From NCBI RefSeq assembly GCF_000422425.1, contig NZ_AULT01000038.1:1-64000 (forward strand): DNA of 64,000 bases, given 5' to 3'. The position numbers were made by a program, and so were the translations under genes. Of the stretch, positions 53,408 through 62,390 are shown piece after piece. Every line of letters begins with the position of its first letter. The stretch's first letter is position 1. The notes below the pieces were generated by a model. The model was given only the letters and a program-made list of their open reading frames with translations, did not search any database and had not been told where the DNA came from. The stretch comes from Oceanospirillum beijerinckii DSM 7166. Lineage in GTDB: Bacteria > Pseudomonadota > Gammaproteobacteria > Pseudomonadales > Halomonadaceae.

Positions 53408-54595
53408 ATGATGAAAAAACCAATGTTTTCCAAACTGACGGGCGCGATCCGTAATACGGCACTGACTGCCGTGATCGGTGCCGGTGCCCTGTTAACCGGT
53501 TGTGCGGCGACTCAGCCCGGTTCAAATCAACAGGGTGCTGAGAGCCTACCTAATGGTATGAAGGGCGATGGTCATGAATATATGCTGACCGTGACCCGCC
53601 CTAACCAACTGCATGTGATCGATACCGAAACCGATCAGGTGCTGCGTAGTTGTGATGTGCCGGGTACTTTCGGTAATGGTTCTATCGCGATATCCCCGGA
53701 TGGCCGTACCGCTTATGTACTGACCGGTATGTATGAAAATATCTACGGCTTCGATATCACTAACTGTGAGATCACTTTCTCAACGCATCAGTCCTACGAC
53801 AATGTGCAGGTAAAAAGCTTTATCTCCATGGCGGTCAGTGCGGATGGTAAAGAGCTGTACACCGTACAGAACCCAGTGCGCAAGCACTCGGACCGTTTTG
53901 AAACGATGCAACCACGTTTGGCTGTGTTCGATACCTCCGGTGGGCTAAAAACTCAGCCAGTACGTACTTTCCCTGTGGATCGTCGTATTACCAAGATTGC
54001 GGCCATGGATAATGGTGAAGTCGTTTTGGGTGGTGGTGATCTGAAAGCGATCAATCCAGAAAATGGTGAGACCCGTCTGATTACGGCCCTACAGAACTGG
54101 GATCGTGCACCGGACAAGTGGGTTCCACCCGATGCATTTGCCATGCACACGATGGGTGAGCACGTGGGCGAATTTATCATGCCTTACTTCACTATTCGCT
54201 GGAATGGAGAGCCGGGCGATGAATCGAAAGCGGACTTCCTGTGGGGCCATGTCCGTATCGATCTGAAAACCGGTGATGTTGAGATGATCGAAACGGTTCC
54301 GTTTGAGTTTATCGTCTTTAACTGGGTGACCGATCCAAACGATAAAAATGTGGTGTATGGCTCGTTTAATCAGCTGTCCAAACACAACTTTAAAACCGGT
54401 GAAACCCTGGGCATTCATGCTCTGGATCACACCTACTACAACATCAATATGACTACCGATGGTAAGAAGGTTTATGTTGCCGGTGCCGGTAACACGGTTT
54501 CTATCCATAACCCAGAGACTCTGGAGCGTATTGGTTATCTGAAGATGCCTGGCGATATGTCGACCTCCGACCTGCGTCTGGCAGTGCTGAAATAG
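53408..54595 (+). CDS. qhpB: QHNDH beta (beta-propeller) subunit, probable lipoprotein
   Basis: A 395-residue subunit with seven-bladed propeller-type repeats (VIDTETDQVLRSCDVPG, ISPDGRTAYVLTG, VSADGKELYTV, VYVAGAGNTVSIHNP). It packs against QhpC and helps form the active site. Unlike the textbook soluble subunit, its signal peptide ends in a lipobox, LLTGCAAT, with Cys32 as the expected lipidated residue and no Asp at +2, which predicts outer-membrane anchoring. The frame begins at 53324; the ATG at 53408 has TGGAGTG upstream, and the adjacent ATG at 53411 is equally possible. It lies 25 bp after qhpC. Confidence 0.92.
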   Translation: MMKKPMFSKLTGAIRNTALTAVIGAGALLTGCAATQPGSNQQGAESLPNGMKGDGHEYMLTVTRPNQLHVIDTETDQVLRSCDVPGTFGNGSIAISPDGRTAYVLTGMYENIYGFDITNCEITFSTHQSYDNVQVKSFISMAVSADGKELYTVQNPVRKHSDRFETMQPRLAVFDTSGGLKTQPVRTFPVDRRITKIAAMDNGEVVLGGGDLKAINPENGETRLITALQNWDRAPDKWVPPDAFAMHTMGEHVGEFIMPYFTIRWNGEPGDESKADFLWGHVRIDLKTGDVEMIETVPFEFIVFNWVTDPNDKNVVYGSFNQLSKHNFKTGETLGIHALDHTYYNINMTTDGKKVYVAGAGNTVSIHNPETLERIGYLKMPGDMSTSDLRLAVLK

Positions 54596-54615
54596 GGATT
54601 ATTTCAGCCTGCCCC

Positions 54616-54644
54616 GACCTAAAGGGGAGCTTCCCCTTTAGGTC
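54616..54644 (+). terminator. Strong 13-bp hairpin after qhpB
   Basis: GACCTAAAGGGGA (54616-54628) and TCCCCTTTAGGTC (54632-54644) pair perfectly over a three-base loop, 20 bp after the qhpB stop. The tail is not T-rich, so it may stabilise the qhpADCB message or terminate partially. Confidence 0.65.
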
Positions 54645-54953
54645 ATCCCCGGCGGACTTATAACCCGCCTGGCAGCTTTATAACCAGCTTGGCAGAGCAA
54701 AAACTTTCTAAAAACAGATAAAAAATTTGGCAAAAATCAGCCAAGGGTTTCGTGCGGCCAAAAAACGCTTTTTAGCGGCTTTTTATAAGAGATAAGGGCT
54801 ATGAAAAGCGAGTTTTAAGAGAGCCTGTTTTAGCCGGATGAGCTTTTACCGTGTTGAGCAATACGGCCTTTAGACCTGAAAAATAAGAGCAATGACTCTT
54901 AAAGAAAACGCATAAATCTTGACCGAAACAATAACAACGAGCAGGACCCAAAA

Positions 54954-56279
54954 ATGTTAAAAGCAATAAGAAAACCTCTATGCAGCGCTATTTTACTGGC
55001 AAGTTTACCGGCAGCCGTACAGGCTGCGGTAATCTCTGAAAGCGATACCGGAACCGTTGAGTTTAATGTGGAAGCGATGGCTGCAGCCATGTCCGCTGAT
55101 GAGAACTACACCAGTAATCCGGGTGATAAAAGCTGGCAAGAGGCTTATATCAAAGGTGATCTGGCGGCTACCCGGCAGATCAATGCTGATCACTCGGTTT
55201 ACGGTACGTTAGGTGTGATTGCTCTGGGTACTTTTGGCGATGGTGATGCGGGTGGTTTTACCACGGGCGATGAGCGAAAAGTCCATCTGGAAAACGCTTA
55301 TGCGGGCTGGAAATTTAAAGAGGGTTTGATTGATCTGTCTGTAGGTCGTCAAACCTTCGTACTGGGCGATGGTTTCCTGATTGCCGGTGATTCCCTGAGC
55401 GCCGGTGAAGGTTTCGAGGCATTCTCCAATGGTGGTCTGGACCGTGGTGGTGCTTACTACCTGGCGGGTCGTAAGAGCTTTGATAATACTGCGATCCTGA
55501 AGGTTGATCCTGAAGGCCCGGTACGTGGTGATCTGTTCTGGTTGAAGTCAGATAACAAGTTCCAGCAAAGCCCTGAACTGGCCGGTATTAACCTGGAATA
55601 TGTCGATGAAAACCTGGGTACAGTGGGTGCCAGCTATATAACAGTGACCGATGTGGATCTGGGTAAGGGTCTGGGTCTGTACGACAACCGTGATGGTATG
55701 AATATCTTTAGCGTACGTGCTCAGGGTACTGCGGGTGTTGAGAATCTGTTCCTGAACTTTGAATATGTGAAGGAAAGTGGTGGTGATCAGGTAGAAAAAG
55801 ATGCCTCTGCCTGGACCGCTGAAGCGAGCTGGATGTTCTCTGATCTGCCTTGGACACCGGTTGTTAACTATCGTTATGCGACATTCTCGGGTGATAAAGC
55901 TGGTACTGCCGATGATGAGAGCTTTGATCCACTGTTCTTTGGTGTAACCCGTGGTTTTGGTACCTGGTTCCAGGGTGAAGTAGCGGCTAACTATGCAGGC
56001 CCATTTAACTCAGGTAACAACGTAAACCGTCTCGATATCACCCTGTTGCCACAGGAAAATATCGCGTTGGGTATTCAGTACTGGAAGTTTGGTAAAGAAG
56101 AGAATAATGACTTCGAAGCCAACGAACTGGACCTTTATGCGTTCTGGGGTATTAATGATAACTTCAGTGTGATTCCTCTGATCGGTATCTATGAGCCGGA
56201 AGGAGAGGCGAATAAAGCTTCCCAGGGTAACGATGATAAAAACGTCTATGTACAGGCGATGGTAATGTTTAACTATTAA
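54954..56279 (+). CDS. Outer-membrane porin-like protein in the amine dehydrogenase island
   Basis: A 441-residue protein with a signal peptide (MLKAIRKPLCSAILLASLPAAVQA) and a composition of alternating aromatic and acidic residues typical of outer-membrane beta-barrels (VYGTLGVIALGTFGDGD, LDLYAFWGINDNFSVIPLIGIYEPEG). It ends in an aromatic residue (MFNY), the usual barrel-assembly signal. It is reminiscent of alginate-export/porin-type proteins, but I cannot name a family. Its location between qhpB and the qhpFEG maturation genes suggests it admits amines to the periplasm. An AGGACCC sequence precedes the ATG. It has its own 350-bp upstream space. Confidence 0.75.
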   Translation: MLKAIRKPLCSAILLASLPAAVQAAVISESDTGTVEFNVEAMAAAMSADENYTSNPGDKSWQEAYIKGDLAATRQINADHSVYGTLGVIALGTFGDGDAGGFTTGDERKVHLENAYAGWKFKEGLIDLSVGRQTFVLGDGFLIAGDSLSAGEGFEAFSNGGLDRGGAYYLAGRKSFDNTAILKVDPEGPVRGDLFWLKSDNKFQQSPELAGINLEYVDENLGTVGASYITVTDVDLGKGLGLYDNRDGMNIFSVRAQGTAGVENLFLNFEYVKESGGDQVEKDASAWTAEASWMFSDLPWTPVVNYRYATFSGDKAGTADDESFDPLFFGVTRGFGTWFQGEVAANYAGPFNSGNNVNRLDITLLPQENIALGIQYWKFGKEENNDFEANELDLYAFWGINDNFSVIPLIGIYEPEGEANKASQGNDDKNVYVQAMVMFNY

Positions 56280-56531
56280 TTATGATTTGTCATAACATTA
56301 TGATGAATAAAAGAATTTTTAGTTAAATGATATTAAAAGGAATGTTCAAAGATTCGATTTATTTCAAAAGGTAATCGTTATATTGGCAAGTCTGCCCACT
56401 TGCAAAAAGTTCGATACCTTAAAGCATAAAATATGATCTTTGAGTCCCCAGGGACGGGGTGAAAACAGGGATGTTATCAGGGACAATAAAACATAATAGG
56501 GACAGCAAGCTTTACTCAATCGGAGCTTTTA
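56280..56531. other. 252-bp region upstream of the exporter
   Basis: AT-rich with no frame. It contains CCCCAGGGACGGGG (about 56446-56459), a weak imperfect dyad, and should hold the promoter of the qhpFEG group if this has one. Confidence 0.35.
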
Positions 56532-58274
56532 ATGGTCAGGTGGTTAACCCGAATTATCGATAATTCAAACAGAGCTGGGGATAGTGAAAATCCAGCCTTT
56601 CAGCACAATCATGAAGCAAGTTTGCGTTGGCTGTTCAGTTTTATAACACCGCAAAAGAAAGCCATTTTTGTGGTGTTAGGGCTGTCGCTGTTGGCTTCCA
56701 TTATGGTGTTGTTGCAGCCCTGGTTAACCAAAATGCTGATCGATGATGGTTTGCTGGCTAAAGATTACGCCATGCTATTGCAGATCGCAGGAGTGATGGT
56801 GGTTGTAGGTATCTTTAATACCGTGCTTTCCGGTTTCAATCGCTATTGTCATACCCGGCTATCTGGCCGGGTTTTGTTTTCTCTACGCGAAGATTTGTAC
56901 CAACATCTACAGAAGCTTTCGCCCTCTTTTTATTCCCAGCGTCGTATTGGGGATCTGATGTCCCGAATAGACGGTGATGTGGCTCAGATTCAGCGTTTCG
57001 CCGTTGATGCTTTGTTTGCTTCTGTTTCCAGTATATTGGGTTTAGTCGGGGCTACGGTGCTGATGTTGACTCTGTCCTGGGAGTTGTCATTAATTGTCGT
57101 GGTTTTGATCCCTCTGGAAGTGCTTTGGCTGCGCTGGATGCGACGTAAAGTCGAAAGGCATACCCGAGCTTTACGGGAGCGCTCAGCGGATCTATCTTCT
57201 TTTCTGGTGGAAACCCTGCCTGCCATGAAGTTTATTCAATCGGTAGGGCGGGAAGCCAAAGAGTCCCGTCGTCTGCAGGGGCTGGGCGATAGTTATCTGA
57301 ATCAGCTATTAAAGCTGCAGATTGTTGAGTTCTTTACTCAGGCGATTCCCGGCACTTTAACTTCGATTTCTCGAGCCGGTGTATTTATCCTGGGTGGTTA
57401 CTGGGTGATCGAAGGTCAATGGCAATTGGGTGCTTTAATTGCCTTCTCGACTTATTTGGGGATGGCAATAGGCCCGGTGCAAAGCCTGTTGGGACTTTAT
57501 GTGTCGTTACAGCGTATGGTGGTGAGTCTTGATCGTGTGATGGAACTGCGTGCTGAACCGGTTAATGTGGATACACAACTGAGTCCTATTGAGTTACCAG
57601 AGAAAGGCGGTCGTTTACAACTGGATAATGTCAGCTTTACTCATCAAAAGCGTGATCAGAAAATCTTAAGTCAGACCTCTGTAACCATCGACGCAGGGCA
57701 AAAAGTGGCCATTATGGGGCCATCAGGCGCAGGTAAATCCACTTTGATTGATCTGCTGCAACGTCACTATGATCCCGATGAAGGTCGTATTTTATGTGAT
57801 GGTGTTGACCTGCGTGAATGTAGCCTGGGCGATCTACGCCGTCGTATTGCGGTTGTGAGCCAGGAGATTGTATTGTTCCGCGGTAGTCTGACCGAGAATA
57901 TCCGTTACGCTTGGCCTGCCGCTTCTGATGAGCAGGTCACAGCCGCTGCAATTCAAGCTCAACTGGGGGAATTGATTGCTCAGTTACCACAAGGTATGGA
58001 TACCCAACTAGGTGAACGGGGACAGCAACTATCTGGTGGTCAGAAACAGCGTATTGCCATTGCCCGCGCGCTGTTACAACAGCCGAAAATTCTGGTGATG
58101 GATGAAGCCACCTCTGCAGTGGATGAGGCGACTGAGCGTGAAATTATCGCCAGTGTTGATCGATTGTTCCAGGAGCGAACCCGTATTTTGATTAGTCATA
58201 GAGCCAGTACCTTGGAGAACGCAGATCTTTACCTGTCGTTGGAACAGGGGCAATTGATCAGGGTTGAGCGGTAA
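56532..58274 (+). CDS. qhpF: ABC exporter of the QHNDH maturation system
   Basis: A 580-residue exporter with the membrane domain (about 30-340, six helices) fused to the ATPase. Walker A is GPSGAGKST at 396-404, signature LSGGQ at 500-504, Walker B ILVMDEATSAVDE and switch His in LISHRAST. It resembles MsbA-type exporters in fold. In QHNDH-producing bacteria the equivalent gene moves the leader-bearing, crosslinked QhpC to the periplasm. It precedes the leader-peptidase gene by 97 bp. The ATG has GGAG eight bases upstream. Confidence 0.88.
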   Translation: MVRWLTRIIDNSNRAGDSENPAFQHNHEASLRWLFSFITPQKKAIFVVLGLSLLASIMVLLQPWLTKMLIDDGLLAKDYAMLLQIAGVMVVVGIFNTVLSGFNRYCHTRLSGRVLFSLREDLYQHLQKLSPSFYSQRRIGDLMSRIDGDVAQIQRFAVDALFASVSSILGLVGATVLMLTLSWELSLIVVVLIPLEVLWLRWMRRKVERHTRALRERSADLSSFLVETLPAMKFIQSVGREAKESRRLQGLGDSYLNQLLKLQIVEFFTQAIPGTLTSISRAGVFILGGYWVIEGQWQLGALIAFSTYLGMAIGPVQSLLGLYVSLQRMVVSLDRVMELRAEPVNVDTQLSPIELPEKGGRLQLDNVSFTHQKRDQKILSQTSVTIDAGQKVAIMGPSGAGKSTLIDLLQRHYDPDEGRILCDGVDLRECSLGDLRRRIAVVSQEIVLFRGSLTENIRYAWPAASDEQVTAAAIQAQLGELIAQLPQGMDTQLGERGQQLSGGQKQRIAIARALLQQPKILVMDEATSAVDEATEREIIASVDRLFQERTRILISHRASTLENADLYLSLEQGQLIRVER

Positions 58275-58371
58275 TGCTGATGCCTCATTAGCTGAATTAA
58301 AGCAATCAGTATTTAGGTAAATAAGGTCGTTTTAAGTTCGGCTCCAGAACAAAAATAATAAGGTTATCAAG

Positions 58372-59145
58372 ATGATAAAAGTGGGTGTGGTTGATAGTGG
58401 TTTTTCTGCCCATCAACAGGAGTGGATCGTGGATAGTGCTGCCTTTGTGATGCAGGATAATAGCTTGTGGATGGCTGAAGCTGAGCCTGATCAGTTAGGC
58501 CATGGCAGTCATATTATCGATACCATTCGTCAGGTCGCACCCGATACCTGTTTTTATTTGGCTCAGGTGTTTCAGGTGCGTTTTACTACCTCGACAGGAC
58601 AGGTCAGTGCGGCCATTGATTGGCTGATTGAGCAAGAGGTTGATGTGATCAATATGAGCTTGGGTTTACGTCAGGACCGGGATAGTCTGCGTGACACCAT
58701 CCAAGCGGCATTAAACGCAGGAATTGTTATTTGTGCGTCTTCTCCCGCAAAAGGTGACCCGGTTTATCCCGCGGCTTATCCCGGTGTGTTCCGTATGACC
58801 GGCGATGCCCGTTGTGCTGCTGAAGAGTGGTCCTATCTGGAAACAGAGTATGCAGACTTTGGTGGCCATGTGAAAAGTGCCGATGGTCAGCAGGCTGGCG
58901 CAAGTATGGGCACAGCGCGTCTGAGCGGCCATATATGTAATCTGCTTTTAGCGCAAAGCTCACCAATTTCCCAAAGTTCTCAAATTGTTCAGAGTGATCA
59001 AGCTTCTTATCTCTCTCAAAGTAGCTTGCCCTCGGGCAAAAAACTCTCATTGAGTGAAATCCGCCGCGTGTTGCAGCAAGGTGCCAGTTACTTTGGCCCG
59101 GAGCACAAAGGTTTTACCGATCAAAGTGCTGGGACTCAGCCTTAA
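58372..59145 (+). CDS. qhpE: Subtilisin-like protease that removes the QhpC leader
   Basis: A 257-residue minimal subtilase without a signal peptide. The triad is Asp8 (VVDSGF), His44 (GHGSHI) and Ser178 (AGASMGTAR), with an SLG oxyanion segment at about 97 in VINMSLG. Residues past 200 are a Ser-rich linker (SSPISQSSQIVQSDQASYLS). It lacks a prodomain, as expected of QhpE, which cuts the 28-residue leader of QhpC in the cytoplasm before export. It lies between the exporter and the FAD enzyme genes, in the conserved order of qhp clusters. Confidence 0.9.
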   Translation: MIKVGVVDSGFSAHQQEWIVDSAAFVMQDNSLWMAEAEPDQLGHGSHIIDTIRQVAPDTCFYLAQVFQVRFTTSTGQVSAAIDWLIEQEVDVINMSLGLRQDRDSLRDTIQAALNAGIVICASSPAKGDPVYPAAYPGVFRMTGDARCAAEEWSYLETEYADFGGHVKSADGQQAGASMGTARLSGHICNLLLAQSSPISQSSQIVQSDQASYLSQSSLPSGKKLSLSEIRRVLQQGASYFGPEHKGFTDQSAGTQP

Positions 59146-59190
59146 TCCTAAACCTTAACCCTCTTAAATAACTCTCACCAGGAAAATAAG

Positions 59191-60600
59191 ATGACTAAAA
59201 AAATTGTGGTACTGGGTGCGGGCCCGGCAGGGGGCGCGGTGGCTTTGGGGCTGAAGCGTTTGGGCTATCCCGTACAAGTCATTGGTGAGCCACGCCCTTT
59301 TTCTGCAGTCGAAGGTATCTCAGACCGAGTCGTTGAGGGGCTTAGATATGCCGGGTTTAACCGTGTGATTGCCAACTTACCGGAACCTTCTTCCAGAAAT
59401 GCCGTATGGAACGGTGAGCATAACAGTGCCAATAGCGAACGCTTGATTGATCGCCAGCAGGTGGATCAGCTGATTCTGGAAGATCTTCGGGCTGCAGGTA
59501 TTGAGGTGATAGAGGCTAAGGTCAGTAAGGTTTTTGAGCAAGAACACTTATCTGATCATGGTGATAAGGGCTTTGTTATTCGTTTGGCAGATGGTAAGGA
59601 AATGAATGCTGACTTTCTGGTTGAGGCCAGAGGGCGTGCTGCGCCTTCGGCTCATCTGCCAAGAGTACGTGGGCCGGAGACCCTGTCTCTGCTGCAATAT
59701 TGGCAGGGGCCTGCAACTGAAAGAAGCTCGGCGGCTGTTAGTTTGCCCGATGGTTGGGCTTGGATGGCTAAAATAGAATCTGGTAAGCGTTATCTGCAAT
59801 TAACGTTGGATGTAGGTTCAAACAAAAGCACCAACTCTAATACCTTTCACTCTAGTTGTTCGGACAGTGAGGATGCTCGTAACGAAAGCAGTAGTCAAAA
59901 GCTGCCGGGTAAAGATCAATTATCTGATTACTGTCGTCAGCGTTTTGAACAGATTTCCGAAGCGGCAGAGTTTATGGCTGATGCTGAGCCTGTGGGTATT
60001 CCCCATGGTCGAACCAGTACACCTATCCTATGTGAGCAAACGGTGGGGTTAAACTGGCTTAGAGTCGGGGATGCCGCAATGGCAGTTGATCCTTTATCTG
60101 GCAACGGTATTTTTCAGGCATTGTCTTCTGCGCTGCAGGCTCCTGCTGTAATCAATACTCTGTTAAAACACCCTGAACGAAGGGCTTTGGCTAACCAGTT
60201 TTATCAACAAAGAGTGAGTGGTCTGTTCTATCGTTTTGCTCGTATTGGGCGGGATTTTTATGCCATGGAGCAGCAATGGACAGACCACCCTTTCTGGCAA
60301 CAACGTAACCAATGGCCGGATGCTGAGCCCATGCACCAAAGTGTTCACTTTGATCAGCTGGAAGTCAAAGCGATGCCTGTAGTCAGTGAGGGTGTGATTG
60401 ATAAACAGGAAGTCGTTGTAACACCTGACCAGCCTTTGGGGATCTGGCATATGGCAGGTATTCCGTTGGCTGGTGTAGTGAAAGCGGTACGTGCTAGAGC
60501 GCCGGATCAGACTTTGGAGGCGTGCTTGCAAGCCTTATCTATTAATATGAACCAAAGAATTATGTTATTGCGTTGGTTGCATTCTTTGGGCTGTCGTTAG
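59191..60600 (+). CDS. qhpG: FAD-dependent monooxygenase of CTQ biogenesis
   Basis: A 469-residue FAD enzyme of the p-hydroxybenzoate hydroxylase-like group. The FAD motif is VVLGAGPAGGAVALGLKRLG, with the DG motif in LVEARGRAAPS and the second FAD signature in RVGDAAMAVDPLSGNGIFQALSS near residue 290. QhpG hydroxylates the tryptophan of QhpC to start quinone formation. A low-complexity insertion (SNKSTNSNTFHSSCSDSEDARNESSS, about 212-237, given here in two parts) is unusual. It starts after AGGAAAATAAG and ends overlapping the convergent HAD gene by four bases. Confidence 0.88.
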   Translation: MTKKIVVLGAGPAGGAVALGLKRLGYPVQVIGEPRPFSAVEGISDRVVEGLRYAGFNRVIANLPEPSSRNAVWNGEHNSANSERLIDRQQVDQLILEDLRAAGIEVIEAKVSKVFEQEHLSDHGDKGFVIRLADGKEMNADFLVEARGRAAPSAHLPRVRGPETLSLLQYWQGPATERSSAAVSLPDGWAWMAKIESGKRYLQLTLDVGSNKSTNSNTFHSSCSDSEDARNESSSQKLPGKDQLSDYCRQRFEQISEAAEFMADAEPVGIPHGRTSTPILCEQTVGLNWLRVGDAAMAVDPLSGNGIFQALSSALQAPAVINTLLKHPERRALANQFYQQRVSGLFYRFARIGRDFYAMEQQWTDHPFWQQRNQWPDAEPMHQSVHFDQLEVKAMPVVSEGVIDKQEVVVTPDQPLGIWHMAGIPLAGVVKAVRARAPDQTLEACLQALSINMNQRIMLLRWLHSLGCR

Positions 60601-61187
60601 TGTGGCTGGTGCATGACGGGTATCAATTGATCAAAGTGCTCAATCACCAGGTCAGCAGTATGGGCGTAGTCTGGTAATACTCCCGGCGCATACAAACACG
60701 ACACCATATTGGCGTTATTGGCAGCCTCAACGTCATAGCGGAAATCACCGATATAGACAATGCGTTCAGGCTTGATCTGCCAGTCCTCTGCAATCTGTAG
60801 TAAGGCTGTGGGGTTGGGTTTGGCTGGCGCATCTTCCCGGGTGATCAGAGTGTTAATGGGCATCCGGTTATTGTTAAGTTTGATCCGGGCTGCCTGAGAG
60901 AAATTGCGGGTCACAATAGCCATAGGAACCTGTAAGGCATGTAGAGTGCTGACCAGTTGTTGTGCTCCGGGAAGCCAAACGGCTGTGTGAGCATCTTGCA
61001 GTTCATGGTTGCGAATAATAGTGTGGGCTTTTTCCTGTTGTATCTGATCCGGTAATTGTTCAATAAAAGTCAGAATATCTTCCTGAGCCGGGCAGCCTAT
61101 CTCCAGACGCATCTGCTGGAAGTTCAATTCGGAACTCACCAGCGTGCCGTCCAGGTCAAAAATTACACCATCAAATCTAAATGTCAT
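60597..61187 (-). CDS. HAD-family phosphatase
   Basis: A 196-residue HAD superfamily hydrolase with motif I DLDGTLVSS (nucleophile Asp12 and general acid Asp14 by position in VIFDLDGTL), motif II MAIVTRN, motif III Lys in AKPNP and motif IV YIGDFRYDVEAA. It has the short cap of the YjjG/phosphoglycolate-like subgroup. The substrate is not evident. It reads toward qhpG with a four-base tail overlap. The ATG at 61187 follows GGAAAGA. A role in the amine pathway is not supported beyond location. Confidence 0.85.
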   Translation of the reverse strand: MTFRFDGVIFDLDGTLVSSELNFQQMRLEIGCPAQEDILTFIEQLPDQIQQEKAHTIIRNHELQDAHTAVWLPGAQQLVSTLHALQVPMAIVTRNFSQAARIKLNNNRMPINTLITREDAPAKPNPTALLQIAEDWQIKPERIVYIGDFRYDVEAANNANMVSCLYAPGVLPDYAHTADLVIEHFDQLIPVMHQPH

Positions 61188-61281
61188 ATTCTTTCCAGAG
61201 AATTATCAGCGTTAGCCTGGCCTGATTGATCGAGGCCTTGGGTAATAAGAGTAATGTACAGAAAAAAGTAATGTCTATACG

Positions 61282-62226
61282 TTACTGATAGGCTGTCAGA
61301 GCACTTTTTTGCACTTGTTGACCAAACAAATTGATCTGCTGTTTTAACCAGATTAATGCCGGATCATTACTAAACAGTGGGTGATGAATCATCGTCATCT
61401 CGATAGCAGGCATATTTTCCGGTGGCGTGACAATATTGACCGGGAATAACTGGCTGAACAAACGGGCCATATGATAAGGCAGAGTTGCTACAGCATCGGT
61501 TCTGGCGACAATTTTTGCCGCAGCCATATAATTCATTGTACGTGCAATATGATGCCGGCTTAGCTCACGCTCTTTCAGCCAATGATCAATAGTGCTGGCA
61601 TTGTCTCCAGTCTGATCGAAGAACACGACGTGAGGTAGTTTTACATAGTCTTCCAGAGACAGTTGATAAGTACCCGGGTGCTCTTGCTGCCCAAGCAGGC
61701 AGACCAACTTTTCCGTTACCCAGGGTTCTACGACCAGATGATGGGGGACAATATCTGTGGCATCCATTCCCACAACCAGGTCAACACTGCGATTTTCCAA
61801 GTCATTCTGTGAGGCGTCTTCTGTAATAACCTCCACTTCAACGGTAATCTGCGGGGCAACTTTACGAAGATGGCTAATTAGCTCTGGAACAATAACCGCC
61901 TCAAAATAATCGGTACAGGCTACGGTAAACAGGCGATCACTGGTGGTCGGGTCAAACTGTGTTGGTGGTGCCAGGGCGCGTTCAATCTGACGCAGAGCGG
62001 CCCTTACTTCTGGCAGCATATCCAGCGCACGAGCGGTGGGCTGCAGGCCTTTCTCAGTTCGGATCAGCAGGGGGTCATCCAACTGTTCACGCAAGCGGTT
62101 CAGGGCGTGGCTCATGGCTGACTGGCTCAGAAAAACCTTCTCTGCGGCCCGGCTTACATGGCGTTCGGTCACCAGTGCTTCAAACAGAACCAGTAAGTTC
62201 AGATCAAATTGTCGCAGTGATTTCAT
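61282..62226 (-). CDS. LysR-family transcriptional regulator
   Basis: A 314-residue LysR regulator. The winged helix at the N-terminus reads FDLNLLVLFEALVTERHVSRAAEKVFLSQSAMSHALNRLR (split by DNA-binding helix residues), followed by DDPLLIRTEKGLQPTARA. The inducer domain has two lobes with FTVACTDYFEAVIVPELISHLRK and VVVGMD-like segments. The long frame begins at 62346, but the ATG at 62226 (MKSLRQFDLNLL) gives a normal length. It is divergent from the aldehyde dehydrogenase gene, the classic LysR arrangement, so it likely controls that gene. Confidence 0.88.
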   Translation of the reverse strand: MKSLRQFDLNLLVLFEALVTERHVSRAAEKVFLSQSAMSHALNRLREQLDDPLLIRTEKGLQPTARALDMLPEVRAALRQIERALAPPTQFDPTTSDRLFTVACTDYFEAVIVPELISHLRKVAPQITVEVEVITEDASQNDLENRSVDLVVGMDATDIVPHHLVVEPWVTEKLVCLLGQQEHPGTYQLSLEDYVKLPHVVFFDQTGDNASTIDHWLKERELSRHHIARTMNYMAAAKIVARTDAVATLPYHMARLFSQLFPVNIVTPPENMPAIEMTMIHHPLFSNDPALIWLKQQINLFGQQVQKSALTAYQ

Positions 62227-62324
62227 ATTGAATATAGTACCGCCAGTTATAGATAAGGCAAAGAATAACATCTTTTCTATCTTCTCCTGTAAACCCGAAA
62301 TCATTGATACCTCTTTGGGGATAT

Positions 62325-62341
62325 TTCGACACTTTATCGAA
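62325..62341. promoter_or_regulatory. Candidate LysR-type operator
   Basis: TTCGA (62325-62329) and TCGAA (62337-62341) flank CACTTTA in the divergent region between the LysR gene and the aldehyde dehydrogenase gene. Five-base arms are short, so this is only suggestive. Confidence 0.35.
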
Positions 62342-62390
62342 TTCACCTAGACTGCCTGACATTCAATCGGGTTAACGGGAGAAAAAGAAG

